A stretch of 64,000 bases of DNA from Streptomyces sp. SolWspMP-5a-2 (lineage in GTDB: Bacteria > Actinomycetota > Actinomycetes > Streptomycetales > Streptomycetaceae). The notes beneath the pieces were generated by a model, which saw nothing but the letters and a program-made list of their open reading frames with translations, was not told the origin of the DNA and did not search any database. Positions 26,347 to 35,946 of the stretch are shown here, one piece after another. A program made the position numbers and the translations under genes. How positions within the stretch are numbered: the first letter of the stretch is position 1; each line of letters opens with the position of its first letter. The stretch is from the NCBI RefSeq assembly GCF_900091845.1, contig NZ_FMCI01000147.1, positions 26,977-90,976 of the forward strand, given 5' to 3'.

Positions 26347-27491
26347 CCGAACGCCTCCGTCAGGCCGCTGGCCACGATGACGCGCATGATCTCGTTGCTT
26401 CCTTCCAGGATCTGGTGGACTCGCAGGTCACGGACGATCTTCTCGATGCCGTACTCGCTCAGGTACCCGTACCCGCCGTGCAGTTGCAGGGCGCGGTCCG
26501 CGACGGTGTATCCGGTGTCGGTGGCGAACCGCTTCGCCATGGCGCAGAGGTACGGTGCCTGCGGATCGTGCCGGTCCAGCGCCTGGGCGGCCTGGTGGAC
26601 GAGGGCGCGGGCGGCGGCGAGTTCGGTGGCCATGTCGGCGAGGCGGAAGCGCAGCGCCTGAGCGTCGAGCAGCCGGGCGCCGAACGCCTGCCGGTCGGCG
26701 AGGTGGGTGAGGCTGCGGTCGAGGGCGCTGCGGGCGCCGCCGAGGGAGCAGGCGGCGATGCCGAGCCGACCGCCGTTGAGGCCGTTCATGGCGATGCGGA
26801 AGCCGTGGCCCTCGCGTCCGAGGAGCCGGTCGGCGGGGACCCGGACGCCGTCCAGGACGACCTGCCGGGTGGGCTGGGCGTGCCAGCCCATCTTGCGTTC
26901 GTCCGGGCCGAAGGAGAGCCCGGGGTCGTCCTTGTCGACGAGGAACGCGGAGATGCCGTCGTGGCCCGTGCCGCCGGTGCGCGCCATGACGAGGTAGAGC
27001 TGGGAGACGCCCGCGCCGGAGATGAACTGCTTGACACCGGTGAGGATCCAGTGGTCGCCGTCGCGGACGGCACGGGTGGTCAGGGCCGCCGCGTCGGACC
27101 CGGCGCCGGGTTCGGTGAGGCAGTAGCTGGCGAGGTCGTCCATGGCGCACAGGCGGGGCAGCAGGTGTTCGCGCTGGGCGGGGTCGCCGTACCGGTCGAC
27201 CATCCAGGCGACCATGTTGTGGATGGAGAGGTAGGCGGCGAGGCAGGGGCAGCCGGAGGCGAGGGTCTCGAAGACGAGGACGCCGTCGGCGCGGCTGAGG
27301 CCCGAACCGCCGGACTCCTCGCGGACGTAGACGCCGCCGAGGCCGAGCCCGGCGGCCTTGCGCAGGACATCGACCGGGAAGTGCTTGTCGCGGTCCCAGT
27401 CGAGGGCGTGCGGGGCGATGTGGTCCTGGGTGAAGTCGAGGGTGGTCTCGACGAGGGCCTGCTGGTCCTCGGTGAGGAGAATCCCGTTCAT
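26343..27491 (-). CDS. Acyl-CoA dehydrogenase, probably isobutyryl-CoA dehydrogenase
   Basis: A 382-residue FAD enzyme. Motifs are LTEPGAGSDAAALTTRA (flavin/substrate site), DDPGLSFGPDERKMGWHAQP, NGLNGGRLGIAACSLGGA, and the C-terminal LHGGYGYLSEYGIEKIVRDL followed by HQILEGSNEIM, which carries the catalytic Glu. Operon context with mmsA, the hydrolase and mmsB points to isobutyryl-CoA as substrate, giving methacrylyl-CoA. It begins 5 bp after mmsA and overlaps the hydrolase gene by 4 bp. Confidence 0.88.
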   Translation of the reverse strand: MNGILLTEDQQALVETTLDFTQDHIAPHALDWDRDKHFPVDVLRKAAGLGLGGVYVREESGGSGLSRADGVLVFETLASGCPCLAAYLSIHNMVAWMVDRYGDPAQREHLLPRLCAMDDLASYCLTEPGAGSDAAALTTRAVRDGDHWILTGVKQFISGAGVSQLYLVMARTGGTGHDGISAFLVDKDDPGLSFGPDERKMGWHAQPTRQVVLDGVRVPADRLLGREGHGFRIAMNGLNGGRLGIAACSLGGARSALDRSLTHLADRQAFGARLLDAQALRFRLADMATELAAARALVHQAAQALDRHDPQAPYLCAMAKRFATDTGYTVADRALQLHGGYGYLSEYGIEKIVRDLRVHQILEGSNEIMRVIVASGLTEAFG

Positions 27492-27496
27492 GGCGC

Positions 27497-29020
<1,524 letters not shown>

Positions 29021-29138
29021 GGGTGCCTGCTCTCGTCAGGTGATCCGGGGATGGCGCGCGGCCCCGGCACGCGGGCACGGGGGTGTGCCGGTGCGCGCGG
29101 GGGCGTGCGTGACGCTGGTGGCGTGGGCGCGGGGGACG

Positions 29139-29231
29139 TCAGGTGTCGGCGGGGCCGCCGGGCGGGCGGTGCCGTCGTGGGGTCCCGCCGGGAGCGCGGG
29201 TGCGTACCGGTGCCATGCGTGTCAGCTCCAT
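29139..29231 (-). CDS. Possible 30-codon ORF between the riboswitch and mmsA
   Basis: ATG 29231 to TGA 29139 encodes MELTRMAPVRTRAPGG followed by a Pro/Arg/His-rich tail. It starts about 25 bp after the riboswitch core, within reach of an expression platform, and a GAGGATG context precedes it. It could be a leader peptide or chance. No homologue is known to me. Confidence 0.25.
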   Translation of the reverse strand: MELTRMAPVRTRAPGGTPRRHRPPGGPADT

Positions 29232-29254
29232 CCTCGTGGACAACACGGAACGTT

Positions 29255-29412
29255 CCGCGGCCGGTATCCTGACTCCCGGATCTGCGCGCGCCGTCCGCCT
29301 TCCCGACCTGGTGCTCGTCAGTGGCGTGTCGTTCGACGGCGCGCTCCCCGGTCACAGTGGCGGGACCGTGCCGGACTCACACCGGCTTCCCTGCACCGCG
29401 GACCTTTGCCCC
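29255..29412 (-). promoter_or_regulatory. Cobalamin riboswitch
   Basis: The minus strand shows the conserved blocks in order: GCAGGGAAGCCGGTG, TGAGTCCGGCACGG, the B12 box CCCGCCACTGTGA (complement of 29352..29364) and, after the variable arm, GAGTCAGGATACCGGCC (around 29259..29275). These match the cobalamin riboswitch consensus (Rfam RF00174, by recognition). An AT-rich promoter-like palindrome ACTATATAGT (29415..29424) lies immediately upstream. Such switches lower expression when adenosylcobalamin is abundant. The next recognised gene downstream on this strand is mmsA; the MetF-like gene lies upstream of it and is not controlled by it. Confidence 0.9.
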
Positions 29413-29601
29413 CGACTATATAGTTGGACGTCCTAGTAAATCCACCAGTCCGACGCCCGTCCCGGCGCCTTCGCAGGTCAGCGGGGTCGACCGGTTCAGT
29501 CCTTCCGGGCGCGGCGGGGGCGCGGGGCGGGGCCCGCGGTCCGGGCGCGGGGCCGGTGAGCGACGCGCGGGGGCGCCGGAGGGGCGCACGGGGCGCCGGT
29601 G

Positions 29602-30456
29602 TCAGAACCCGGCGATCCACTCCGACGTCGCCCTGAGCCCGCCGAACGTGTAGAAGTGCACCTTCACCTCGCCGTGCCGTCCCGGGTCGTACCCCTCGGC
29701 GAGGGTGTGCAGGAAGCGGTCGGGACCGGCGGTGCCCATCAGGTGGGTGAGCGAGAAGCCGTACTTGCGAGCGATGGAGGCGCTGGTGCCGACGCCGAAG
29801 CGGGCCGCGTACGCGACCAGGCGGCGGGCTCCGGCGGGGCCGGGGACACCGACCCGGACGGGCACGTGCAGCCCCCGGTCCCTGATCCGCTCGATCCAGT
29901 CCAGGACGAGGTCGGCGTCGAAGCCGAACTGAGTGGTCACGCCGGTCGTCAGGCCCTGCTCGGCCAGCGCCGCCCGTTTGTCGGCGAGCGCCGAGAACAG
30001 CGCGCGGTCCCCGATCGCCGGGTGCCCCTCGGGGTATCCGGCGATCTCGACGTGCCGCACCCCGTACTCGGCGAGCAGCCCGGTGCGGACGACGGCGAGG
30101 GCGTCGGGGTAGGGGCCGTGCGGGGTGGCGGGGTCGCCGCCGACGACGAGCAGGCTGCCGCCGGTGCCGTCGGCGCGGAGTCCGGCGAGGAGCTTCTCCA
30201 GCGCCTCCCGCGACGCGAGACGGCGCGCGGAGACGTGCGGCACGGGCACGTACCCGAGCCGTCCGGCGGTGCGGGCGGCGGCGAGGCGCAGCTCCAGGTC
30301 CTCGTTGCCGAGGAAGGTGACGTTGACGCGGGTGCCCGCCGGGACGAGGGCGCGGGCCTCTTCGAGGCGGGGTCCGTCCTTCGCCGTCATCTCCAGGGAG
30401 AAGTCCTCCAGCAGCGGCCTGCGGACCGCGACCGGAGCCGGGGTTCCGGGGTTCAT
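29602..30456 (-). CDS. Methylenetetrahydrofolate reductase-family protein (MetF-like)
   Basis: The 284-residue product has a TIM-barrel MetF layout: LLEDFSLEMTAKD at strand 1 (canonical MetF has FEFFPPK here), RVNVTFLGNEDLELRLAAAR, PVPHVSARRL, LLVVGGDPATPHGPYPDAL, VEIAGYPEGHPAI, TTGVTTQFGFDADLVLDWIE and VPVRVGVPGPAGARRL. The GGD and GYPEGHP motifs are classic. The altered first strand suggests a divergent paralogue rather than the housekeeping MetF. Downstream on the same strand lies the cobalamin riboswitch, an interesting link to folate/methionine metabolism. Confidence 0.75.
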   Translation of the reverse strand: MNPGTPAPVAVRRPLLEDFSLEMTAKDGPRLEEARALVPAGTRVNVTFLGNEDLELRLAAARTAGRLGYVPVPHVSARRLASREALEKLLAGLRADGTGGSLLVVGGDPATPHGPYPDALAVVRTGLLAEYGVRHVEIAGYPEGHPAIGDRALFSALADKRAALAEQGLTTGVTTQFGFDADLVLDWIERIRDRGLHVPVRVGVPGPAGARRLVAYAARFGVGTSASIARKYGFSLTHLMGTAGPDRFLHTLAEGYDPGRHGEVKVHFYTFGGLRATSEWIAGF

Positions 30457-30558
30457 CGTGCTCCTTCGGGCAGGGCCGTCACGCGGACCGGTCGGGGCTG
30501 GTGGCCCCCATGGTCTCCCGGGCCTCCCGCGGGCCGTGCACCAGGGTGGCCCGGAACG

Positions 30559-30605
30559 CGCGAGGGGCGCCCGTACCGGGGGAACCGGTGCGGACGCCCC
30601 TCGCG
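30559..30605 (-). terminator. Terminator of the DUF1996 gene
   Basis: CGCGAGGGGCG (30559..30569) is the exact complement of CGCCCCTCGCG (30595..30605). Inner pairing (CCGTACCGG with CCGGTGCGG, imperfect) makes a long hairpin. It lies 20 bp past the DUF1996 stop on the minus strand. Confidence 0.7.
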
Positions 30606-30624
30606 TGGAGCGGGATCTTCCGGG

Positions 30625-32706
30625 TCAGCGCCCGTACTGGCGCCTGGTGCGGGTCAGCAGGACGAGGCCGCCGATCAGCAGCACGGTGCCGACCGCGGCG
30701 GGCCACAGCGTGGTGCCCGTCTCGGCGAGGTCGCCCTGGACGGCCTGCGGCTCGCTCTGGCCGCCCGCGATCGGGACGCCCTCGCCGGTCGGCTCGCCCT
30801 GCGGCTGCTGCTGGGCCTGGTCGCCGCCGCCGGAGGAGGCGGCGTCCGCGGCGCCGGCGGCCCGGGAGGGCTCGGCCGACGCCGAGGCGAGGACCTTCGG
30901 CTCCTTGGGCTCCTCGGTCGCGGAGCCGTCGGCGCTGCCGCCGCCCTGCTGGTCGTCGGCGGGCGCGGAGGCGGTGGGCGCCGCGCTCTGCTCCTGGCCG
31001 CCCCCTTCACCCTTGCCGCCCTTGCCGCCGCCGTTCTGGCCGCCGCCGTTCCCGGCGTTGTCGTCCTTGCCGCCGCCGGGGTTCCCGGTGGGCTCCTGCG
31101 TGGGCTGTTCGGTCGGCTGCTGCGAGGGCTCCTCGCCCGCGCCGCCGTTGCCGCCGTTGCCGTTGCCGCCGTTGCCGTTGCCGCCGTTCCCGTTGTCACC
31201 GCCGCCGTTGCCGTTGCCGTTGTCGCCGCCGCCGGTGCCCGCGCCGCACTGCTTGCCGTCGTTGATGCAGGCGACGACCTCGTCCATCAGCTTCGCGTCG
31301 AAGACGTTGATGAAGTCGCCGTGGTCGGTGACGGGCTTGTGCAGCTGCTCGGGGAAGGAGTCCACCGCGAACAGCGGCGTGGTCCTGCCGCCGTCGGCCA
31401 GGCTCGGCGCGTCCACGTCGTAGACGATCCGCTGGACGAGCTGCGGGATGGCGACGAAGCTGTCGGGGCAGTTGCCCGCCGCGTCCGCGAACGCCACGTG
31501 GGTGCGGTGGTTGGCGCTGTCGGTGTTGCGGCCGTCCCAGCAGCTCTGGAAGCGGAAGGTGCGCACCACGTCGCTGCCCTGGGGGCAGAGCGGGTACTTG
31601 TCCTTCAGCTGGCGGTCCTCGAACCCGGTGCAGCTCCAGGACGCGTTGGCGTTGCCGGGGCCGTTGACGAACGCCTTGGCGTCGCCGGTGATGATGCGCA
31701 TCAGCCGCGGAATGGCGGTGACCTCGCTGCGCGGGTTGCCGATGAACGTCATCGTGGCCTGCTTGGCGGTGACGATCTCACCGGCGTTGCCCTCGGTGCC
31801 GCCGCCGGGCGCCCCCGCGTCGCGCTCCTGGGTGCCGTTCTGCAACCGCAGCACGGGCCAGAAGTAGGAGGACTTGTCGCCCTTGTCGACGCAGCTCGTG
31901 TCGGCGCCCGACAGGTCGTCGTCGCTGGCGAAGGCGGTGTTCGACTGGTTGCCGACGTAGTCGTGGAAGTGGTGGGCGCCGTTGGAGACGCCCGGGGCCA
32001 CGATCACGTTGTCGGAGTTGAACAGGCCGTTCTCGTTGACCCCGCACGCGGTGGTGAAGGAGCCCTTGGAGCGGAACGAGTTCAGGTCCGGGGCGGGCGC
32101 GTTGGGCTGGACGGAGTCGATGGCGGCGTAGTCCGCGGCGACCGGGCCGTTGCCGCCCTGACCGCCGGGCTGCTCACCGGCCGGTTCCTGGCCCTGCCCC
32201 TGCTCCTGGCCGGACCCCTGTTCCTGGCCCTGGCCCTGCTCCTGGCCTCCGTCCTTGGTCTGCTCCTCCGGCTCGCTCCAGGAGCACGCGGCGAGGTCGT
32301 CGAGGCCCTCCGGGCGCTTGCCCGCCTCGTCGATGGCGTCGCCGATCCGGCCGAGCGACTCGGCCCGCTTCTGCTTCAGCCCGGCCATCACGTCGTCGGA
32401 GCCGTCACCGCTCATGCGCTGGTAGGCCTCGGCGATCTGCGCGTCCATGGCGGCCAGTTCCTGGTCGACCCGGGCACGGGCGGACTCGGGGACGTCGGTC
32501 AACCGGGCGCCGACGTCGGGGCATTCCACCGTGGTGGCGCCTCCGGCTCCGTCCGCCTGCCGCGTCACGTTCGCGCCGTCTCCGCCTTCGGTCGCCGACG
32601 CGTAGACGTTGGCGGCGACCAGGCCTCCTCCTCCCAGCATCAGCGCGACTGCTGCGAAGCTCGCGCGGCGTGCGCCTGTCGGGCGTCTGCGCGTTGTGCG
32701 TCCCAC
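30625..32706 (-). CDS. DUF1996 secreted protein with LAETG sortase-type anchor
   Basis: The 693-residue product starts at GTG 32706, preceded by AGGAG six bases away. A signal peptide (RRASFAAVALMLGGGGLVAA) is followed by a helical region, a Gln/Glu/Gly-rich linker, the DUF1996 domain at about residues 195-430 (FTTACGVNENGLFNSDNVIV, GAHHFHDYVGN, MRIITGDAKAF, SCWDGRNTDSANHRTHVAF), a roughly 200-residue Gly/Asn/Pro/Gln-rich wall-spanning stretch, and a C-terminal LAETG, a hydrophobic helix and RRQYGR. LAxTG is the class E sortase motif of actinomycetes, so the protein is probably wall-linked. DUF1996 function is unknown; the His-rich motif could bind metal or act hydrolytically. Confidence 0.88.
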   Translation of the reverse strand: MGRTTRRRPTGARRASFAAVALMLGGGGLVAANVYASATEGGDGANVTRQADGAGGATTVECPDVGARLTDVPESARARVDQELAAMDAQIAEAYQRMSGDGSDDVMAGLKQKRAESLGRIGDAIDEAGKRPEGLDDLAACSWSEPEEQTKDGGQEQGQGQEQGSGQEQGQGQEPAGEQPGGQGGNGPVAADYAAIDSVQPNAPAPDLNSFRSKGSFTTACGVNENGLFNSDNVIVAPGVSNGAHHFHDYVGNQSNTAFASDDDLSGADTSCVDKGDKSSYFWPVLRLQNGTQERDAGAPGGGTEGNAGEIVTAKQATMTFIGNPRSEVTAIPRLMRIITGDAKAFVNGPGNANASWSCTGFEDRQLKDKYPLCPQGSDVVRTFRFQSCWDGRNTDSANHRTHVAFADAAGNCPDSFVAIPQLVQRIVYDVDAPSLADGGRTTPLFAVDSFPEQLHKPVTDHGDFINVFDAKLMDEVVACINDGKQCGAGTGGGDNGNGNGGGDNGNGGNGNGGNGNGGNGGAGEEPSQQPTEQPTQEPTGNPGGGKDDNAGNGGGQNGGGKGGKGEGGGQEQSAAPTASAPADDQQGGGSADGSATEEPKEPKVLASASAEPSRAAGAADAASSGGGDQAQQQPQGEPTGEGVPIAGGQSEPQAVQGDLAETGTTLWPAAVGTVLLIGGLVLLTRTRRQYGR

Positions 32707-32884
32707 GGATGTTCTCCTGCGCCTCGTGGACTGATGGGCATGGAAATCCCCCGGTCTCATACGGACGGTGGCGCACGGGTGTTCAGGCTCATCGGGAATT
32801 CATCGGATTCTCTCAGCGGGCGTTCGACCCCCCGGCCGGTCCCCGTGCCCGTGCGCCGGGTCCGCGCGCTCCGGCCTCCCTACG

Positions 32885-33802
32885 ATGACCTGCGTGAACC
32901 TGGACCTGAACCTTCTGGTCGCGTTCGACGCGCTGCTCGACGAGGGCAGCGTCAGCGGCGCGGCGGACCGGCTGCGGGTGACGCAGCCCGCGATGAGCAG
33001 GACCCTGGCCAGGCTGCGGCGGGCCACGGGCGACCAGATCCTCGTCCGCTCCGGACGGGCGATGCTGCCGACGCCGTACGCGGAGTCGGTGCGGGAGCGG
33101 GTGCGCGCCCTGGTGGAGCAGGCGGGTGCCCTGCTGCGACCGGCGACCGCGCTGGACGAGGCCGAACTCGCCTCGCTGACACGGACGTTCACCCTGCGCT
33201 GCAACGACGCCCTGGTCGACGCCGCGGGGGCGGAGATCCTGGCCGCGGTGCGGGTCCGGGCGCCGGGGGTGCGCCTGCGCTTCCTCGCCGAGTCCGCCGT
33301 CGACACCGACGACCTGCGGCGCGGCGAGGTCGACCTGGAGATCGCCGCGGGCGCCTCCGGGCGGCCGGAGCTGTGCGCGCGGCGGGTGGGCGGCGGCACG
33401 CAGGTGGTGGTCGTGCGGGCCGGTCACCCGCTGACCGGGCTGACGCGGGCGGCGTACGCGGCGGCCGAGCACGTCACCGTGTCGCGGCGGGGGCGGCTGC
33501 GCGGGCCGCTCGACGAGGCGCTGGCCGCCGAGGGGCTGACCCGCCGGGTGGTGGCGACCGTGCCGACGGTGTCCGCCGCCTTCCGGCTCGTCGCCGCGAG
33601 CGATCTGCTGGCGGCCGTCCCCTCGATGCTCGCCGGGCCCGGCCTCGCGCCGTTCGGGCTGCGGGCCCTGCCGCTGCCGCTGGCCCTGCCGCCGGTCCCC
33701 CTCACCATGACCTGGCACCGCCGTCAGGACGACGACCCGGCCCACCGCTGGCTGCGCGAGCGGGTGTGCGAGGCGCTGCGCGCGGCCGGGGTGCCCGGCT
33801 GA
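32885..33802 (+). CDS. LysR-family transcriptional regulator
   Basis: The 305-residue product begins MTCVNLDLNLLVAFDALLDE and has the LysR winged HTH (GSVSGAADRLRVTQPAMSRT, LARLRRATGDQILVR). The effector domain has FTLRCNDALVDA, GVRLRFLAES, DLRRGEVDLEIAAG and HPLTGL. A GTG at 32894 is an alternative start. The next gene in the same direction encodes an FAD monooxygenase, with a perfect 18-bp palindrome between them, so this LysR may control it. Confidence 0.88.
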   Translation: MTCVNLDLNLLVAFDALLDEGSVSGAADRLRVTQPAMSRTLARLRRATGDQILVRSGRAMLPTPYAESVRERVRALVEQAGALLRPATALDEAELASLTRTFTLRCNDALVDAAGAEILAAVRVRAPGVRLRFLAESAVDTDDLRRGEVDLEIAAGASGRPELCARRVGGGTQVVVVRAGHPLTGLTRAAYAAAEHVTVSRRGRLRGPLDEALAAEGLTRRVVATVPTVSAAFRLVAASDLLAAVPSMLAGPGLAPFGLRALPLPLALPPVPLTMTWHRRQDDDPAHRWLRERVCEALRAAGVPG

Positions 33803-33925
33803 GCGGACGGCGTCCCGGTCCATGCACAGGAGTTATGTGTCGCATCAGAAACATGCATTTGAATGCATGCGCCGGCGCTCCTAGCGTGGTGGTCATCGAC
33901 GACAACGCCCTTGGAGGTGTGCGGG
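33803..33925 (+). promoter_or_regulatory. Promoter region with perfect palindrome upstream of the monooxygenase
   Basis: CATGCATTTGAATGCATG at 33852..33869 is an 8-2-8 perfect inverted repeat in an otherwise GC-rich background, 57 bp before the monooxygenase ATG. GGAGG at 33913..33917 is its ribosome-binding site. The palindrome is a likely operator for the neighbouring LysR or another regulator. Confidence 0.6.
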
Positions 33926-35023
33926 ATGCGCGTGATCATCGCTGGTGGCGGGATCGTCGGGCTGACCACCGCGGTCGCCCTGCGCGCGGCGGGCGCGGAG
34001 GTCCTGGTGAGCGAACGGGCCCCGGAGATCAGGGCGGTGGGCGCCTCGATCGGCCTGTGGCGCAACGCGCTCGACGTCTTCGCGCGGATCGGGGTCGGTG
34101 ACGGCGTCGAGGCCCTCTCCACCCCGGTCTCGACCTGGTTCCACGACGCGGCGGGCACCCGTCACCGCGCGCCGGGGTCCACCGAGGCCGACCACGCGTT
34201 CGCGCTGGTGCCCCGCGCCGAGCTGAACCGGCTGCTCGCCGACGCGGTGGGGCCGGGCTCCGTCCGCCTCGGCAGCCGGGTGACCGGCTTCGTGGAGGAC
34301 GGCGACGGCGTCACCGTCCGGTTCGCGGACGGCGGCGACGAGCGCGCCGATCTGCTCGTCGGCGCCGACGGCGTCCACTCCCGGGTCCGGGACGTGCTCC
34401 TGCCGGGGTTCGGGGCACGCGAGCACCGGGGGCACCACGCCTGGCGCGGGACGCTCCCGTCGATCGGCGAGCCCGCCGGGGGCAGCGTCCTGACCGTGGG
34501 ACGGGACCGGAGTCGCGGGGGCTACACCCGGACGCACGGCGGCGCGACCATGTGGATGGTCAACCAGTTCGACGTCCCCCCGCTCACCGGCACCCCGAAG
34601 GAACAGGCCCTGGAACGGGCCGCGTTGCTCTCCGAGAACGGGTGGAACAGCGCGCTCGCCGAACTGATCGCGGCGACCCCGGAGGAGGCGGTCCTGCACC
34701 ACCAGATCCTGTTCGTGCCGCCGCTGCCGCGCTGGACCTCCGACCGGGTGGCCCTGATCGGCGACGCCGCGCACGGCCTCTCGCCGCACATCGCCGCCGG
34801 CGGCACCCTCGGGGTCGAGGACGTCGGTGTCCTCGCCCGCGCGCTCGCCCGGGAGCCGGACACCGCCCGCGCCCTGCGCAGCTACGAGAGCGACCGGCGG
34901 CCGCGCTACGCGACGGTCCGGGAGCACGCGCGCGCCGTCGAGCACGCGGCCGACGCGCCCGCGTACGCCCGGCACTACGCGGCCTTCAGCCACTGGATGC
35001 TGGCGCCGCGCCCGCCGCTGTGA
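33926..35023 (+). CDS. FAD-dependent monooxygenase (aromatic hydroxylase type)
   Basis: The 365-residue product has the Rossmann FAD motif MRVIIAGGGIVGLTTAVALR, SERAPEIRAVGASIGLWRNA, ADLLVGADGVHSRVRDVLLP (DG motif) and VALIGDAAHGLSPHIAAGGT (GD motif), the full class A flavoprotein hydroxylase pattern. The ATG at 33926 has GGAGG eight bases upstream. Probable substrates are small aromatics or polyketide-like molecules; nothing in the neighbourhood identifies one. Downstream is an unrelated lipoprotein gene. Confidence 0.88.
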   Translation: MRVIIAGGGIVGLTTAVALRAAGAEVLVSERAPEIRAVGASIGLWRNALDVFARIGVGDGVEALSTPVSTWFHDAAGTRHRAPGSTEADHAFALVPRAELNRLLADAVGPGSVRLGSRVTGFVEDGDGVTVRFADGGDERADLLVGADGVHSRVRDVLLPGFGAREHRGHHAWRGTLPSIGEPAGGSVLTVGRDRSRGGYTRTHGGATMWMVNQFDVPPLTGTPKEQALERAALLSENGWNSALAELIAATPEEAVLHHQILFVPPLPRWTSDRVALIGDAAHGLSPHIAAGGTLGVEDVGVLARALAREPDTARALRSYESDRRPRYATVREHARAVEHAADAPAYARHYAAFSHWMLAPRPPL

Positions 35024-35166
35024 CCTCGGACGGGACGGGTCCGCGCCCGCCCGGTTGCCGCGGCCGGGCCGCCGCGGGCAAGATCGGCGGGAACGCGGCC
35101 GGGGACCGGACGCCGTCCCGCCGCGCGCCGGACGGGCCGGGACGGCCGGGGGCCGGAGGAGACGTC

Positions 35167-35889
35167 GTGGGGGTGCGGCACATGGGGGACGCGGTGCGGA
35201 AGAGACAGTGCGGAGCGGGGACGAGGACGGGGCGGGGAACACGGCTGGGTGTCGCTCATCTCGCCCTGCTGGCCGGGGTGTTGAGCGGGTGCGGCGGGAC
35301 GTCCGGGAACGCGTCGGGGCCCCAGGCGTCGCCGTCCGCCTCCGCGTCCGGGCGGGTCGCCGCCGCGCGGGGTGCCACCATCGGCGGTCCGGGGTCGGCC
35401 TGTGCGCTGCCGGTGACGTTCACGCTCGCCGAGCGGTGGAAGGCGGTGGCCGTCGACACCGGGCGGCTCACGGCGGAGGCGGGCGACGACGTCGACGCCG
35501 ACGTCCTGGACGCGGTCCTGCGGCAGGGCCCGGTCCGGGCCGCCTGCGAGGCGGACGCCAAGCCCGCCGGGCACATCGGCTTCCTGCGGGTGTGGACCGG
35601 CGACGGGGGCGGCGACGACGCCCGGACCGTCCTGGAGGCGTTCGTCGCCGCGCAGGAGCACACGAGCGGCGCGCGCTACCGCTCCTTCACCTCGGGCGGG
35701 CTGACCGGCGCCGAGGTCGCGTACCGGTACGGCGGCGGGCTGCCGCAGGGGGCGAAACCGGAGCGCGCGCTGGCCGTCGTCACCCCGGACGGTCCTGTCG
35801 TGCTGCACCTCGGCGGCCTGGACGGAGCCGAGTTCAGGGCGATGACCCCGGCCTTCGAGCTGGCGAGGGACACCCTGCGCGCCGTCTGA
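35167..35889 (+). CDS. Lipoprotein of unknown function
   Basis: The 240-residue product starts at GTG 35167, six bases after GGAGGA. A long basic n-region (VRKRQCGAGTRTGRGTRLG), a hydrophobic stretch and the lipobox LSGC (AHLALLAGVLSGCGG) mark a lipoprotein. A Ser/Ala-rich linker precedes a soluble domain with ACALPVTFTLAERWKAVAVD, HIGFLRVWTGDGGGDDART, SGARYRSFTSGGLTGAEVAY and LAVVTPDGPVVLHLGGLDG. The layout recalls LpqN/LpqT-like lipoproteins of actinobacteria, but this is not certain. It stands alone between the monooxygenase and the GT39 gene. Confidence 0.75.
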   Translation: MGVRHMGDAVRKRQCGAGTRTGRGTRLGVAHLALLAGVLSGCGGTSGNASGPQASPSASASGRVAAARGATIGGPGSACALPVTFTLAERWKAVAVDTGRLTAEAGDDVDADVLDAVLRQGPVRAACEADAKPAGHIGFLRVWTGDGGGDDARTVLEAFVAAQEHTSGARYRSFTSGGLTGAEVAYRYGGGLPQGAKPERALAVVTPDGPVVLHLGGLDGAEFRAMTPAFELARDTLRAV

Positions 35890-35946
35890 CGACCGGCCGG
35901 GCGACCGGCTCGCGGCGGGTGCGGGCGGCCTCCCTACGATGACCCG

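Noticed and set aside
29602..30456. MetF-like gene as the target of the cobalamin riboswitch
   Set aside because: The riboswitch is on the same strand but lies downstream of this gene, so it cannot control it in cis as a leader.
29599..34101. 1500-codon plus-strand frame across metF-like, DUF1996 and LysR genes
   Set aside because: It crosses several well-supported genes on both strands and has shadow-like composition and no recognisable domains.
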